The position numbers and the translations under genes were made by a program. Positions 18,671 to 28,192 of a stretch of DNA of 64,000 bases are shown one piece after another. The stretch covers positions 4,220,001 to 4,284,000 of the forward strand of contig NZ_CP115960.1 of assembly GCF_027941955.1 (NCBI RefSeq), read 5' to 3'. The notes under the pieces are model-generated. The model did no database searches and was not told where the DNA came from. It saw nothing but the letters and a program-made list of their open reading frames with translations. This DNA is from Sphingomonas sp. 7/4-4. GTDB taxonomy: Bacteria > Pseudomonadota > Alphaproteobacteria > Sphingomonadales > Sphingomonadaceae. Each line of letters opens with the position of its first letter. Within the stretch, counting starts at the first letter, position 1.

Positions 18671-21549
18671 ATGATTTCGCGTAAGGATTCTGTGCGCGCA
18701 ACGGTGTCGGCCACAGCGCTGGCGATCGGGCTTGCGCTGTCTTTTCCGGCGCTTGCGCAGACGGATACCACGCCTCAGCCGGATGCGAACGGCGGCCAGC
18801 CAGCCGAGGCCGAGCAGGACGAGATCGTCGTTACCGGCTTCCGCGAGTCGCTCAGCGACGCGCTGGCGATCAAGCGCAAGGAAACCGGTGTGGTCGACAC
18901 GATCACTGCCGAAGACGTCGGCAAATTCCCGGATTCGAACCTCGCTGAATCGATGCAGCGTCTGCCCGGCGTCGCGATCACCCGCGGTGACGGCGGCGAA
19001 GGCAAGACGATCTCGGTACGCGGTCTCGGTGCGCAGTTCACCCGCGTCAGGCTGAACGGCATGGAGGGCACCAGTTCGGCAGGATCCTCCGACATCCGCT
19101 CCGGCTATGTGTCGTCGCGCTCGTTCGACTTCAGCACCTTCGCATCGGAATTGTTCAGCTCACTGACGGTACGCAAGACCATGTCGGCGGACATCGAGGA
19201 GGGATCGCTCGGCGCGACGGTGGATCTCCAGACACCGCGGCCGCTCGAATCCGCTCAGGATTTCACCTCGCGGCCAGCGCCCAGGGTACCTATGACGATC
19301 TGCGCCGCAAGATCAGCCCGCGCGTGACCGGGCTGATCTCGAAGAAATTTCTCGACGACACGTTCGGCGTCGCCGCTTCCGTCGCCTGGACCAAGCGCTA
19401 CACGCGCGAGGAAGGCTGGTCGGCAGTCGACGTAATCAGCGGACGGCTGAACCGCTTCTGCTCGCCGGCCGGCTACGCGCCGCAGAGCCCCGGCAACAGC
19501 GCGCTGAACGGCACGAACGCCGCCAACTGCTCGACCGGCAATCCGCGCTTGCCCAACTCGTCCACCAATGTCGCCAATTACGAGCTGGTCGACAATCTCG
19601 GCACCTTCATCCCGCGCAGCCCGCGCCTTGTCCGCTCGGACCAGGATTATTCGCGTTTCGGCGCGACCCTGACTCTGGAGGCGCGACCGGACGACAATAC
19701 GCACTTCGCGCTCGACGCCCTGTTCTCGCGTTATGACGTGACCCGCAGCGACCAGACGATCACCGCGATCTCCTTTTCGCGCAACGCCGGCCAGCATGGC
19801 AGCGCCGAAACCTCGGTGCTGGAGGCGGAGCGCGATCCGAACGGCACGTTGCTTTATGGCCGCTTCAACGGCGTCGATCTGACCAACGATCTGACCTACA
19901 GCAAATACACGACGACGTTCAGCCAGGTGAATCTGTCGGGGTCGCGTGATTTCGGCGGCTTCGTGCTCGATGGCTATGTCGGCATGTCGCGCACCATCTA
20001 CGACAAGCCGGTGCGAACGCAGATCGCGACGTTCGCGAACAACGTGAACAACTTCTCCTTCGACTTCCGGGGTGACCGCCGCTTCCCGACGATGAACTGG
20101 GGCGTGGACGTCGACAATCCGGCCAATTTCGTGTTCGGGCCGCCGTCCGCCGACGGCACGGTCAACGGCACGCTGGCGATGCAGCGCAGCCGCGACGAAT
20201 CGAACAACCTGACCGCAGAGCTCAACGGCACGCTGGATCTGATCGAAGGCGTCAAATTCCGCGCCGGCGGATCGTACCGCGAGGCCGAATATCAGCGCTG
20301 GAGCCGCGACCGCGTGACGCAGAATCTCGCGCCGAGCCTTCCTGCCGGCACGACGATCGCGCAGCTGACCACGCCGATCGGCGACTTCGGCCGCTCGCTG
20401 CCGGTGGAGACCATCTCCAGCTGGGCCGCGCCGGACTATGCGAAGTTCAACTCGGTGTTCAACTTCGAGAGCCAGACCGGTGCCTATGCGCTCAATCCGC
20501 CGCAGCTGGGATCGCTGAAGGAGACGGTGAAGGGCGGCTACGCCATGTTCGACTTCACCGGCGATCTGTTCGTGCCGGTGCGCGGCAATCTGGGCGTGCG
20601 GTACGTTCACACCACGCAGCGCGGATTCGGCGCGATCAACGGCGTACCCACCACGCTGACCCGCGATTATGAGGATTGGCTGCCCTCCGCGACTCTGACC
20701 TTCGACGTGACCGACAAGCTGATCTTCCGCCTGGCCGCGGCGAAGGTGATGACCCGGCCCGAACTGGGCGACCTGATTCCGGGCAACGTATCGATCGCGC
20801 AGAACACGCGCACCGTGTCGGCGGGCAATTTCCTGCTCAACCCGATCCGCGCCAAGACCGCCGATGTCAGCCTGGAATATTATTTCGGCAAGACCGGGAT
20901 CATCGCGGTCGGCGGCTTCTACAAGGACATCGACAGCTTCATCCAGACGCGACAGGTCAATGTCCCCTTCAGCCAGACGGGCCTGCCGCTGTCGCTGCTC
21001 GCCGGATCGGGCAACACCGGGGATACCGAATTCACCTTTTCGACCAAGAACAACACCCCCGGCGGCCCGCTGAAGGGCGTCGAGGTCAACATCCAGTCGG
21101 GCTTCGAATTCCTGCCCGGCTTCCTGTCGCATTTGGGGGCGTTGGCGAACTTCACCTACGCCGAATCCGACATCTCCTATTGCAACGATGCCGCGTGTCA
21201 GGCGCCGATCGAGGCGGCATTGGTCAACCTGTCCAAATACACCGCCAACGGCACGCTCTATTACGAGGACAGCAAGTTCAGCATCCGCGCCAGCGGATCG
21301 TGGCGCGACAAATTCCTGCTGCGCGTGCCGTCGGGCCGCGCGGGCAGCGACGTGCAGGGCAACAACTCGGCATTCTTCGTCGACGCCACGGCGTCCTACC
21401 AGTTGACGCCGAGCGTCCAGCTGCGCGTCGAGGCACAGAATCTCACCAATCAGGAACTGGGCTTCTACGTGGATTCGGTGCGCCAGGACTCGCTCTACAG
21501 CACCTATAGCGGGCGCAAATTCTCGGCCGGCGTCGCGGTCAAATTCTAG
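18671..21549 (+). CDS. TonB-dependent receptor, TIGR01782-like, oligosaccharide uptake (frameshift)
   Basis: A 959-residue outer-membrane receptor once one C is restored at 19266-19267 (rejoining FT with LAASAQGTYDDLRRKISPRV). It has a signal peptide ending ALAQ, a TonB box-like DEIVVTGF, plug motifs (EDVGKFPDSNLAESMQRLPGVAI, ISVRGLGAQFTRVRLNG) and a barrel ending FSAGVAVKF. This type in sphingomonads and xanthomonads imports plant oligosaccharides. Regulon A operators upstream and the flanking GH28 and GH29 genes suggest pectin-derived ligands. Confidence 0.88.
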
Positions 21550-21575
21550 GCCCTCGGGAAGCGCCAGAAGAGCAG

Positions 21576-21604
21576 AGCCCGGTCCGTTCGTCGGGCCGGG
21601 CTTT
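21576..21604 (+). terminator. Rho-independent terminator candidate
   Basis: AGCCCGG (21576-21582) pairs with CCGGGCT (21596-21602), extended inward by two C-G pairs, followed by a short T run. It lies 27 bases after the TonB receptor stop. Confidence 0.55.
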
Positions 21605-21628
21605 GCCAATTCAGGGACGGAGAGCGGA

Positions 21629-23035
21629 ATGGCTCATCGAGTCGGACGTCGTAACTTTCTGGGCGGTGCGACGGGCGCGGCGGCGGCATTGTCGTTCGTT
21701 CCGTCTGCGCTGGCGCAGGAGCATGCGGCGCCGCAGACGGCCCAGGGGCCGACCCTGCTCCCCTATCAGGAGCGCACGCGGGCCGATCGCATGCGCTGGT
21801 GGCACGAGGCCAAGTTCGGGATGTTCATCCACTGGGGGCTGTACAGCGTCATCGGTCACCAGGAGTGGGTGCTGGAATCCGAGGGGATCCCGATCCCGCA
21901 ATATGAACGGCTCGCCCGGCACTTCAACCCGAAGCCCGGCTGCGCGCGCGAATGGGCCCGCCTCGCGAAGCGCGCCGGCCAGAAATACATGGTGCTCACC
22001 GCCAAGCATCATGAGGGCTTCTGCCTGTGGGACAGCAAGCTCACCAATTACAATGCGGCGAAGCAGGGTCCGCGCCGCGATCTCGTTCGCGAATTCGTCG
22101 AGGCGGCGCGCGCCGAGGGGCTGAAGGTCGGGCTCTATTATTCGCTGATGGACTGGCACCATCCAGACGGCGAGACCTGTGCGACCGATCCTGCCGCGCG
22201 CGAACGATTCGTGGCGTACACGCACGGGCTGATCCGCGAGCTGCTGACCAATTACGGAACGATCGACATCCTCTGGTACGACGTCACCTTGCCGCTCACG
22301 CCCGAGCAGTGGCGCGCGGAGGCGATGAACGCGATGGTGTTCGATCTCCAGCCGCAGATCATCGTCAACAACCGCAACGGCCTGCCCGGCGATTTCTCGA
22401 CCCCCGAGCACAAGGTCGCGGCGGACAAACGCGCGTGGGAGACGTGCGAGACGATGAATTTGGGCTGGGGGTACCAGCGCACCGACGACGAGTGGAAAAG
22501 CCCGAAGCGGATCGTCAACGACCTTACGTTATGCGTCCAGCAGGGCGGCAATTATCTGCTCAACATCGGCCCCGACGCGGCGGGCGAGGTGCCGGCGGAG
22601 TCGGTGCGCGTGCTGGAGGCGGTGGGCGACTGGCTGAAGACCAACGGTGCGGCGATCTGTGGCGCGCACGGGCGCGCAGCCGATGCGTTCGGCAACTACG
22701 CCAATTTCACTGCCTCGGGGAACACGCTCTACGTCCATGTCTATTTCTGGCCGTCGAAGACGCCGGCGGCAGCGTGGCTCGATTTCTTCGGACCCGGGAC
22801 AGTGGTCGCGGTGGGCGGCGTGCGCGCCCGGGCGCTGTCGGCACGATTGCTCGGAACCGGCCAGCCGGTGCACTTCACTCAGGACGCGGTATCGCTGCGG
22901 CTGACCCGCCTGCCCGAGGTAGCGCCGGATTCGCCGACCACCGTGATCGCCGTCGAATGCGACGGGCCGGCCTTTGTCGATCACCATCTGATCCGGCCGG
23001 AGTGGAAACGGTACGGAGTCGGTACCGTCGCCTAG
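21629..23035 (+). CDS. GH29-family alpha-L-fucosidase
   Basis: A 468-residue secreted enzyme with a Tat leader (GRRNFLGGATGAAAALSFVPSALAQ). GH29 signatures: WWHEAKFGMFIHWGLYSV, KYMVLTAKHHEGFCLWDS, GLYYSLMDWHHPDG and the nucleophile strand IDILWYDV, whose aspartate is the expected nucleophile. A conserved NYLLNIGPDAAGEVP follows. It releases terminal alpha-L-fucose, or a related sugar. It converges on the GH95 gene; both stop codons come from the same CTAG. Confidence 0.9.
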   Translation: MAHRVGRRNFLGGATGAAAALSFVPSALAQEHAAPQTAQGPTLLPYQERTRADRMRWWHEAKFGMFIHWGLYSVIGHQEWVLESEGIPIPQYERLARHFNPKPGCAREWARLAKRAGQKYMVLTAKHHEGFCLWDSKLTNYNAAKQGPRRDLVREFVEAARAEGLKVGLYYSLMDWHHPDGETCATDPAARERFVAYTHGLIRELLTNYGTIDILWYDVTLPLTPEQWRAEAMNAMVFDLQPQIIVNNRNGLPGDFSTPEHKVAADKRAWETCETMNLGWGYQRTDDEWKSPKRIVNDLTLCVQQGGNYLLNIGPDAAGEVPAESVRVLEAVGDWLKTNGAAICGAHGRAADAFGNYANFTASGNTLYVHVYFWPSKTPAAAWLDFFGPGTVVAVGGVRARALSARLLGTGQPVHFTQDAVSLRLTRLPEVAPDSPTTVIAVECDGPAFVDHHLIRPEWKRYGVGTVA

Positions 23036-25391
23036 CCGCGGGAGAGCCGGGTCGCGCGCAGCCCGGCCGGCCCACGAGTGAGCCGAACTCGGTCGCCCTT
23101 ACGTAGCTTCACATCGAGGATCGCATCGCCCGATCGGACGCGGACATCGCCGTCGCTGCCGGCGGTCAGCACCGCTTCTTCCAGCGCGCCGGCGGACCAG
23201 ACGATATCGACGCCGATATTGCCGCGCGCGCGCAGGCCCGACGCGCGGCCGCTGGGCCAGAGGCGCGGCAGCGCGGGCAGCAGATGGATCATGCCCGAAT
23301 GGCTCTGCACCAGCATCTGGCCGATCCCGGCCGCGCCGCCGAGATTGCCGTCGATCTGGAACGGCGGGTGGGCGTCGAACATGTTCGGATAGGTTCGGCC
23401 CGGCTGCAGCAGCATCTTGAGCACCTTGTACGCCCGTTCGCGTTGCTCGAGCCGCGCCCAGAGGTTGATCCGCCACGCAAGGCCCCAGCCGGTAGCGTCG
23501 TCGCCGCGGATCTCCAGCGAACGCTGCGCCGCCTTGGCCAGCGCCGGGGTTCGCTGCAACGAGATCTGGTCGCTGGGATATAGCGCGTAGAGATGGCTGA
23601 CGTGGCGGTGGTTGATCTCGGGTGCCTCGACATCCCAGTCTTCGAACCATTCCTGCAGCTGCCCGGCCTTGCCGATCTTGTCGGGCGGGAGCTTCGCCAG
23701 CGCGGCCGCGATCTCGGCGCGCAGCCCGGCGTCCTTGCCGAGCAGGTTCGACGCCGCGATCGTCCGGCTGAATAGGTCGCGCAGCAATTGGCTGTCCATC
23801 GCCGGCCCGGCGCAGATCGACACGCCGGGATGGTGCGAATTTTCGGGCGAGTTGGACGGGTTCATCACCAATTCGCCGGTGCGCGGATGCGGCGTCAGCG
23901 CGTCGAGATAGAAAAGGCACGACGATGTCATCAGCGGATAGAGCCGCGCGAGGAAATCCCGGTCGCGTGAATAATCCCAATGATCCCAGAGCGTGTTGAG
24001 CAGCCACGCGCCGCCCATCGGCCACATGCCGTGGAGCGCCGCCGAGTTGACCGTCGCCTGCCGAAACAGATCGGTGTTGTGGTATGCCACCCAGCCGCTG
24101 GCGCCCCAATCGTTGCGCGCAGTGCGTTGTCCGGTGATCGCCAGATCTTCGGTCATGCGCAGGAGTGGTTCGATCAGTTCGCCGAGATTACCGCTATCGG
24201 CGAGCCAGTAATTCATCTCGGCATTAATGTTGAGCGTCCATTTGGATTCCACGGCGGCGCAGTCCGCTCATTCCAGATGCCTTGCAGATTGGCGGGCTGG
24301 GTGCCGGGACGCGACGAACTGATCAGCAGATAGCGCCCGAACTGGTAATAAAGCGCGGCGAGCGCGGGGTCGTCGAGGTCGGCGGATCGGGCGATGCGCT
24401 GGTCGGTCGGCAGGTCCGCCGCCGGACTGCGCCCGAGATCGATCGAGACGCGGCGGAACAGTCGCCGGTGCTCGGCCTGATGCGCGGCGAGCAGATCCGG
24501 CCAGCTCTTCGTTTTGGCGTCCGCGATATGCGCGCGTGCGATGGCCGACGGATCGGCGCCCACGTCATCGAAGCGGCGAAAGCTGGTGGCGGTGGCGACC
24601 AGCAATATGACTTCGTCGGCGTCCTCGATGCGGATGCCGTCGCGCCCCATGGTCTGGCGGCCCCCGCTGCGCCGGACATGGACCCGCGTCTCGAAGCGGA
24701 TTCCGCCGGGGACGCCATGCTGCGCGGGGCCGATACCGCGCAGGAAGATCGTGTCGTCGCCCTCGACCGTGATCTCCGCATCCTGCGGCGTCGACAAGGC
24801 AAGGGTGACGTTTACCGAGCCGCTCGGCGCATCGGTGGTCAGGCGCAGTGCGATCACGCGATCGGTGGCGGACGCGAACGCCTCGCGCAGATGGGTGACG
24901 GTGCGGACCTTGAATCGCGTGCTTGCGATCGCCCCGTCGACGTCGAGTGACCGCCGATAATTCTGGGCATTCTCGATCCCGGGAAACAGCAGCAGCAGGT
25001 CGCCGATCGGTTGGTACGACATCTGGCGCCTAGGCCGCGCGACCAGCACTTCGTCGGCAAGGTCCTGCGCTTCCTTGTACCGCCCTGCCAAGACCAGTTC
25101 GCGCACCCGCGGCAGACCGGCGCCGGCCTTCGGATTGGTGCCGTCATAAGGCGACCCGGCGAAGAAACTGTCTTCGTTGAGCTGGATGCGTTCGTTGGCG
25201 ATTCCGCCGAACACCATCGCGCCCAGCCGACCGTTGCCGATCGGTAGCGCCTGTACCCACTCGGTCGCGGGGGCATCGTACCATAACAGGTTCGAATCCT
25301 CGGCCACAGCGGCGTGGGCGGGCAGGGCAGTCGCCAGCGCGACACCGGTGCCGGCCTTGATCGCGGCGCGGCGCGAGAGAAGCGGTGTCAT
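23032..25391 (-). CDS. GH95-family alpha-L-fucosidase/L-galactosidase (frameshift)
   Basis: A 786-residue secreted enzyme after restoring one base at 24245-24246 (NLQGIWNERTAPPWN then SKWTLNINAEMNYW, the best conserved GH95 block). N-terminal Tat leader SRRAAIKAGTG; early motif WVQALPIGNGRLGAMVFGG and late WGLAWRINLWARL and HPPFQIDGNLGG are typical. Start at 25391 overlaps the stop of the GH79-like gene (ATGA). Family members remove alpha-1,2-L-fucose or, in RG-II degraders, L-galactose. Confidence 0.88.
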
Positions 25392-26785
25392 CGGCCCTGT
25401 CCGAGCGTGAACAACATCGCCGTCAAGGGCGGGATCGTCGTTGTGCGCGCTGGGCGCCGCGACTGCCTGGTCAGCATCGTCGCATCCCTCGCCGTGGCCG
25501 AGGGTCCGGTCAGCACCGTCAGCTTCGCCTCGGGCAAAGTGGGTAATTGCACTGTCACTGGCACATCGCGCTTGTTGATCACCACGATCCGCGTTCGACC
25601 CGCCTGCCGCAGCGCGTAATAGCCCAGATACGGATCGGCGGGCGTCGCGCTGGTGTCGAGGAAAGTCGCGCCGTCGAGCAACTGCGCGAACTGCGTGCCG
25701 TAATAAAGCGGTCGCCGGGTGAAGCCTTTCGAGGGCGTGCCGACAATCGGGGAGTAATTGCCGTTGCCGCCGCCGTGCCAGTTCACGCCGATCCAGCCGC
25801 GCTGCGCGAAGCGCAGCATCGTGTCGGCGCCCCAGATCGCCGCGGCGTGGACGTCCGAGACGCCGATCTTGCCGCCATCCCAGCAGCTGTTCCCCTCCGC
25901 CATGCGATAGGGCAGGTCTGCGGTCCGCACCGCCTGTTGCACGATCTCGACGCCCGCCAGCTTGAGCGTCGTCGTCCGGGGTTCGGGATCCATCAATTGG
26001 TCGAGCGTCGCCTCGGGCGAACCGGCCGGCCCCATCGCATAGTAATGGCCGGTCAGCATGATGACATCCGGATAACGGTGCGCGACCCCGGCGAACGCCG
26101 TCAGATAATCGAGCTTGTTCGAGATGTCGGGTCCGGCGAATTTCACGCCGGGAGCAGCGGCGGCGATCGCCGCGTGGAAGCGATCCCATTCTGCCAGGAA
26201 ATCCCGCGGTCCCCATTCGGCAGGGCGAAAGCGGTTGCGGAAGGCGTCGGGCTCGTTGCCGATCTGCAGTGCGAGCAGGCGCGGGCCGAGGATGCGCTGG
26301 ACATCCGCCGCCTCGCGCGCCGCCTGCTCGGGCGTCGCATGGGCGAGCTTGAGCCCGTACAGACAGATCCAGCCGGTGGCATCGAGGAACCCGCGCAGCG
26401 TGCGGAGCGCGGCGGTCGAGACGAACATGCCCTGCTTGATCGTCTTGTTGTGCTCGGGACCGAAAATCTCGAACGGCGGCCGCCGTGTCTCGTCGCCGAT
26501 ATAATCGGTATGCTCGCCAGACGACCCGCCGAGGCGCAGATTGCCGGCAGGTGAGAGCCCGCGGACCAGCCGGACGAGTTCCTTGTTGTCCGCCGAGAAA
26601 TAGCCGGGGTTGGAGAGCTGGGCGCGCTCGAAGGACAGGCCGACGAAATCCTGGGATATGGTCGCGCCGGTGCGGTCCGGGTCGAATTCGAGTTGCACGA
26701 CAGCACCGCTTGCATAAGCGGAACGCGGCAAGGTGGAGATCACACCTGCAGCCGCCATCATCCGGACGAGATCGCGACGCCGCAT
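25388..26785 (-). CDS. GH79-like beta-glucuronidase
   Basis: A 465-residue secreted enzyme (twin-arginine start MRRRDLVRMMAAAG). GH79 marks: GLSFERAQLSNPGYF, LRLGGSSGEHTDY, the acid/base glutamate in QIGNEPDAF and the nucleophile glutamate in RMAEGNSCWDGG. Members hydrolyse beta-glucuronides or 4-O-methyl-glucuronides. It is the first gene of the operon with GH95. A strong inverted repeat at 26804-26826 directly upstream belongs to the fucose regulon motif. Confidence 0.82.
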   Translation of the reverse strand: MRRRDLVRMMAAAGVISTLPRSAYASGAVVQLEFDPDRTGATISQDFVGLSFERAQLSNPGYFSADNKELVRLVRGLSPAGNLRLGGSSGEHTDYIGDETRRPPFEIFGPEHNKTIKQGMFVSTAALRTLRGFLDATGWICLYGLKLAHATPEQAAREAADVQRILGPRLLALQIGNEPDAFRNRFRPAEWGPRDFLAEWDRFHAAIAAAAPGVKFAGPDISNKLDYLTAFAGVAHRYPDVIMLTGHYYAMGPAGSPEATLDQLMDPEPRTTTLKLAGVEIVQQAVRTADLPYRMAEGNSCWDGGKIGVSDVHAAAIWGADTMLRFAQRGWIGVNWHGGGNGNYSPIVGTPSKGFTRRPLYYGTQFAQLLDGATFLDTSATPADPYLGYYALRQAGRTRIVVINKRDVPVTVQLPTLPEAKLTVLTGPSATARDATMLTRQSRRPARTTTIPPLTAMLFTLGQGR

Positions 26786-26803
26786 GCTTCCTCCCTTGCT
26801 CTA

Positions 26804-26826
26804 ATTCATATGATCATCGTATGAAT
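26804..26826. promoter_or_regulatory. Operator, regulon B (23-bp inverted repeat)
   Basis: Arms ATTCATAnGAT and ATCnTATGAAT, only one mismatched pair per arm, centred at 26815 and 19 bases before the GH79-like gene. The TATGAT half-site recurs before other fucose-block genes. Confidence 0.65.
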
Positions 26827-26873
26827 GATCGACTGCAATGACAACGAGATTAATCGATGGGCAAGCAGTCAAT

Positions 26874-26886
26874 CCTGTATTACAGG
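26874..26886. promoter_or_regulatory. Operator, regulon A (perfect palindrome)
   Basis: CCTGTATTACAGG, 12 bases before the likely start of the CE15-like gene. It lies inside the longer open frame from 26838, which argues against that earlier start. Confidence 0.7.
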
Positions 26887-26898
26887 TTGCGCGAGAGG

Positions 26899-28188
26899 AT
26901 GAAAAGCTGAAGTTCTGGACAAGCCCCTTCGCGTTTGGCCTTGGTCTTGGCGGCATGGCTCTGGGTGCGATGCCGGCGTCCGCCCAGCTTGACGGAAATT
27001 CCGACGAAGTACGGGTCGGCGCCTATACGCTGCCACCGGTACTCACCATGGCGAACGGGCGGCCGGTAACCGATGCGCGCGGCTGGCGCGAGCGGCGGGC
27101 CGAACTGGTGCGGTTGTTCGAACAGTCGATCTACGGCGTGGCGCCGGCGCCTTTGCGGCAGCAGCGCTATGTGATCGACGAACAGGGTGCGGCATTTGGC
27201 GGGTTGGCGGTGCGGCGGCAGGTGACGATCCTGCTCGACGGACGCCGCGACGGGCCGCAGATGCGCGTGCTGCTCTATCTGCCCGCGCATATGACGGGCC
27301 GGGTGCCGGTGTTCGTCGGCCCCAATTTTCACGGCAATCAGGCGGTCGCCGCCGATCCCGCGATCGCCATCACTCCGAACTGGGTGACCCCGCCACCGGC
27401 ATCCGCAAAGGCAGCGCCACCGTGCAGTCGCGCGGGATCGACGCGGCGGAATGGCCGATCGAGACGATCCTGAAAGCGGGTTACGGCGTCGCCACGTATT
27501 TTACCGGCGACCTTTATCCGGACGACGAGAGCAAGCGCGGCGACAGCATCCAGCCTTATTTCCGCACCAGCGCTTCCGATCCCGCGCATTGGGGGCGGTC
27601 TCGGTCTGGGCCTGGGGACTCAGCCGGGCCTACGATTATCTGGCGACCGACCGCGGCGTCGACCCGCGCCGGGTGATCGTGTTCGGCCATTCGCGCTACG
27701 GCAAGGCCGCGCTCTGGGCCGGTGCGCGCGACGAGCGCTTCGCGCTGGTGATCGCGAACGATTCGGGCGAGGGCGGCGCGTCGCTCTATCGGCGCAATTT
27801 CGGCGAGACGATCCGCGTCATGAACAACTATTGGTTCGCGCCGCGGTTCAAGACCTGGGCCGGACGCGAGAACGAGCTGCCCGTCGACGCCCATGAACTG
27901 ATCGCATTGGTGGCGCCGCGTCCGGTCTACATTGCCAGCGCGAGCGAGGATTGGTGGAGCGATCCCAAGGGTGAGTTCCTCGCCGCCAAGGGCGCCGACC
28001 CGGTCTACCGCCTGCTCGGGGCGAGTGGGCTCGACAGCGCTGGAATGCCGCCGCCCGATCACTCGATCCAGTCGCGGATCGGCTACCATATCCGGACCGG
28101 ACCGCATGCGCTGACTGCGTCGGACTGGGGCCATTTTATCGCCTTCGCCGATCGCTGGCTCGGCCCTCGCGCCCATGAACAGGAGTAG
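26899..28188 (+). CDS. CE15-like glucuronoyl esterase (three frameshifts)
   Basis: About 430 residues of an alpha/beta hydrolase with the CE15 nucleophile motif VIVFGHSRYGKAALWAG, followed by FALVIANDSGEGG and HELIALVAPRPVYIASASED. It would cleave esters of glucuronate or galacturonate in the periplasm. The natural start is probably ATG 26899 after GAGAGG: one extra A in 26902-26905 would open a signal peptide of the form MKKLKFW...MPASAQ. Two further single-base losses, in the C run 27388-27391 and the G run 27591-27595, join the rest. With all three restored the length is 431 codons, normal for the family. Confidence 0.8.
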
Positions 28189-28192
28189 AGTG

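Noticed and set aside
19255..21609. 784-codon minus-strand frame opposite the second TonB receptor
   Set aside because: Shadow frame in high-GC DNA; the plus strand encodes a recognisable receptor barrel.
26838..26898. Earlier start for the CE15-like protein at 26838
   Set aside because: It would place a regulon A operator inside the coding region and give a non-secretory N-terminus; ATG 26899 after GAGAGG gives a signal peptide once one A is restored.
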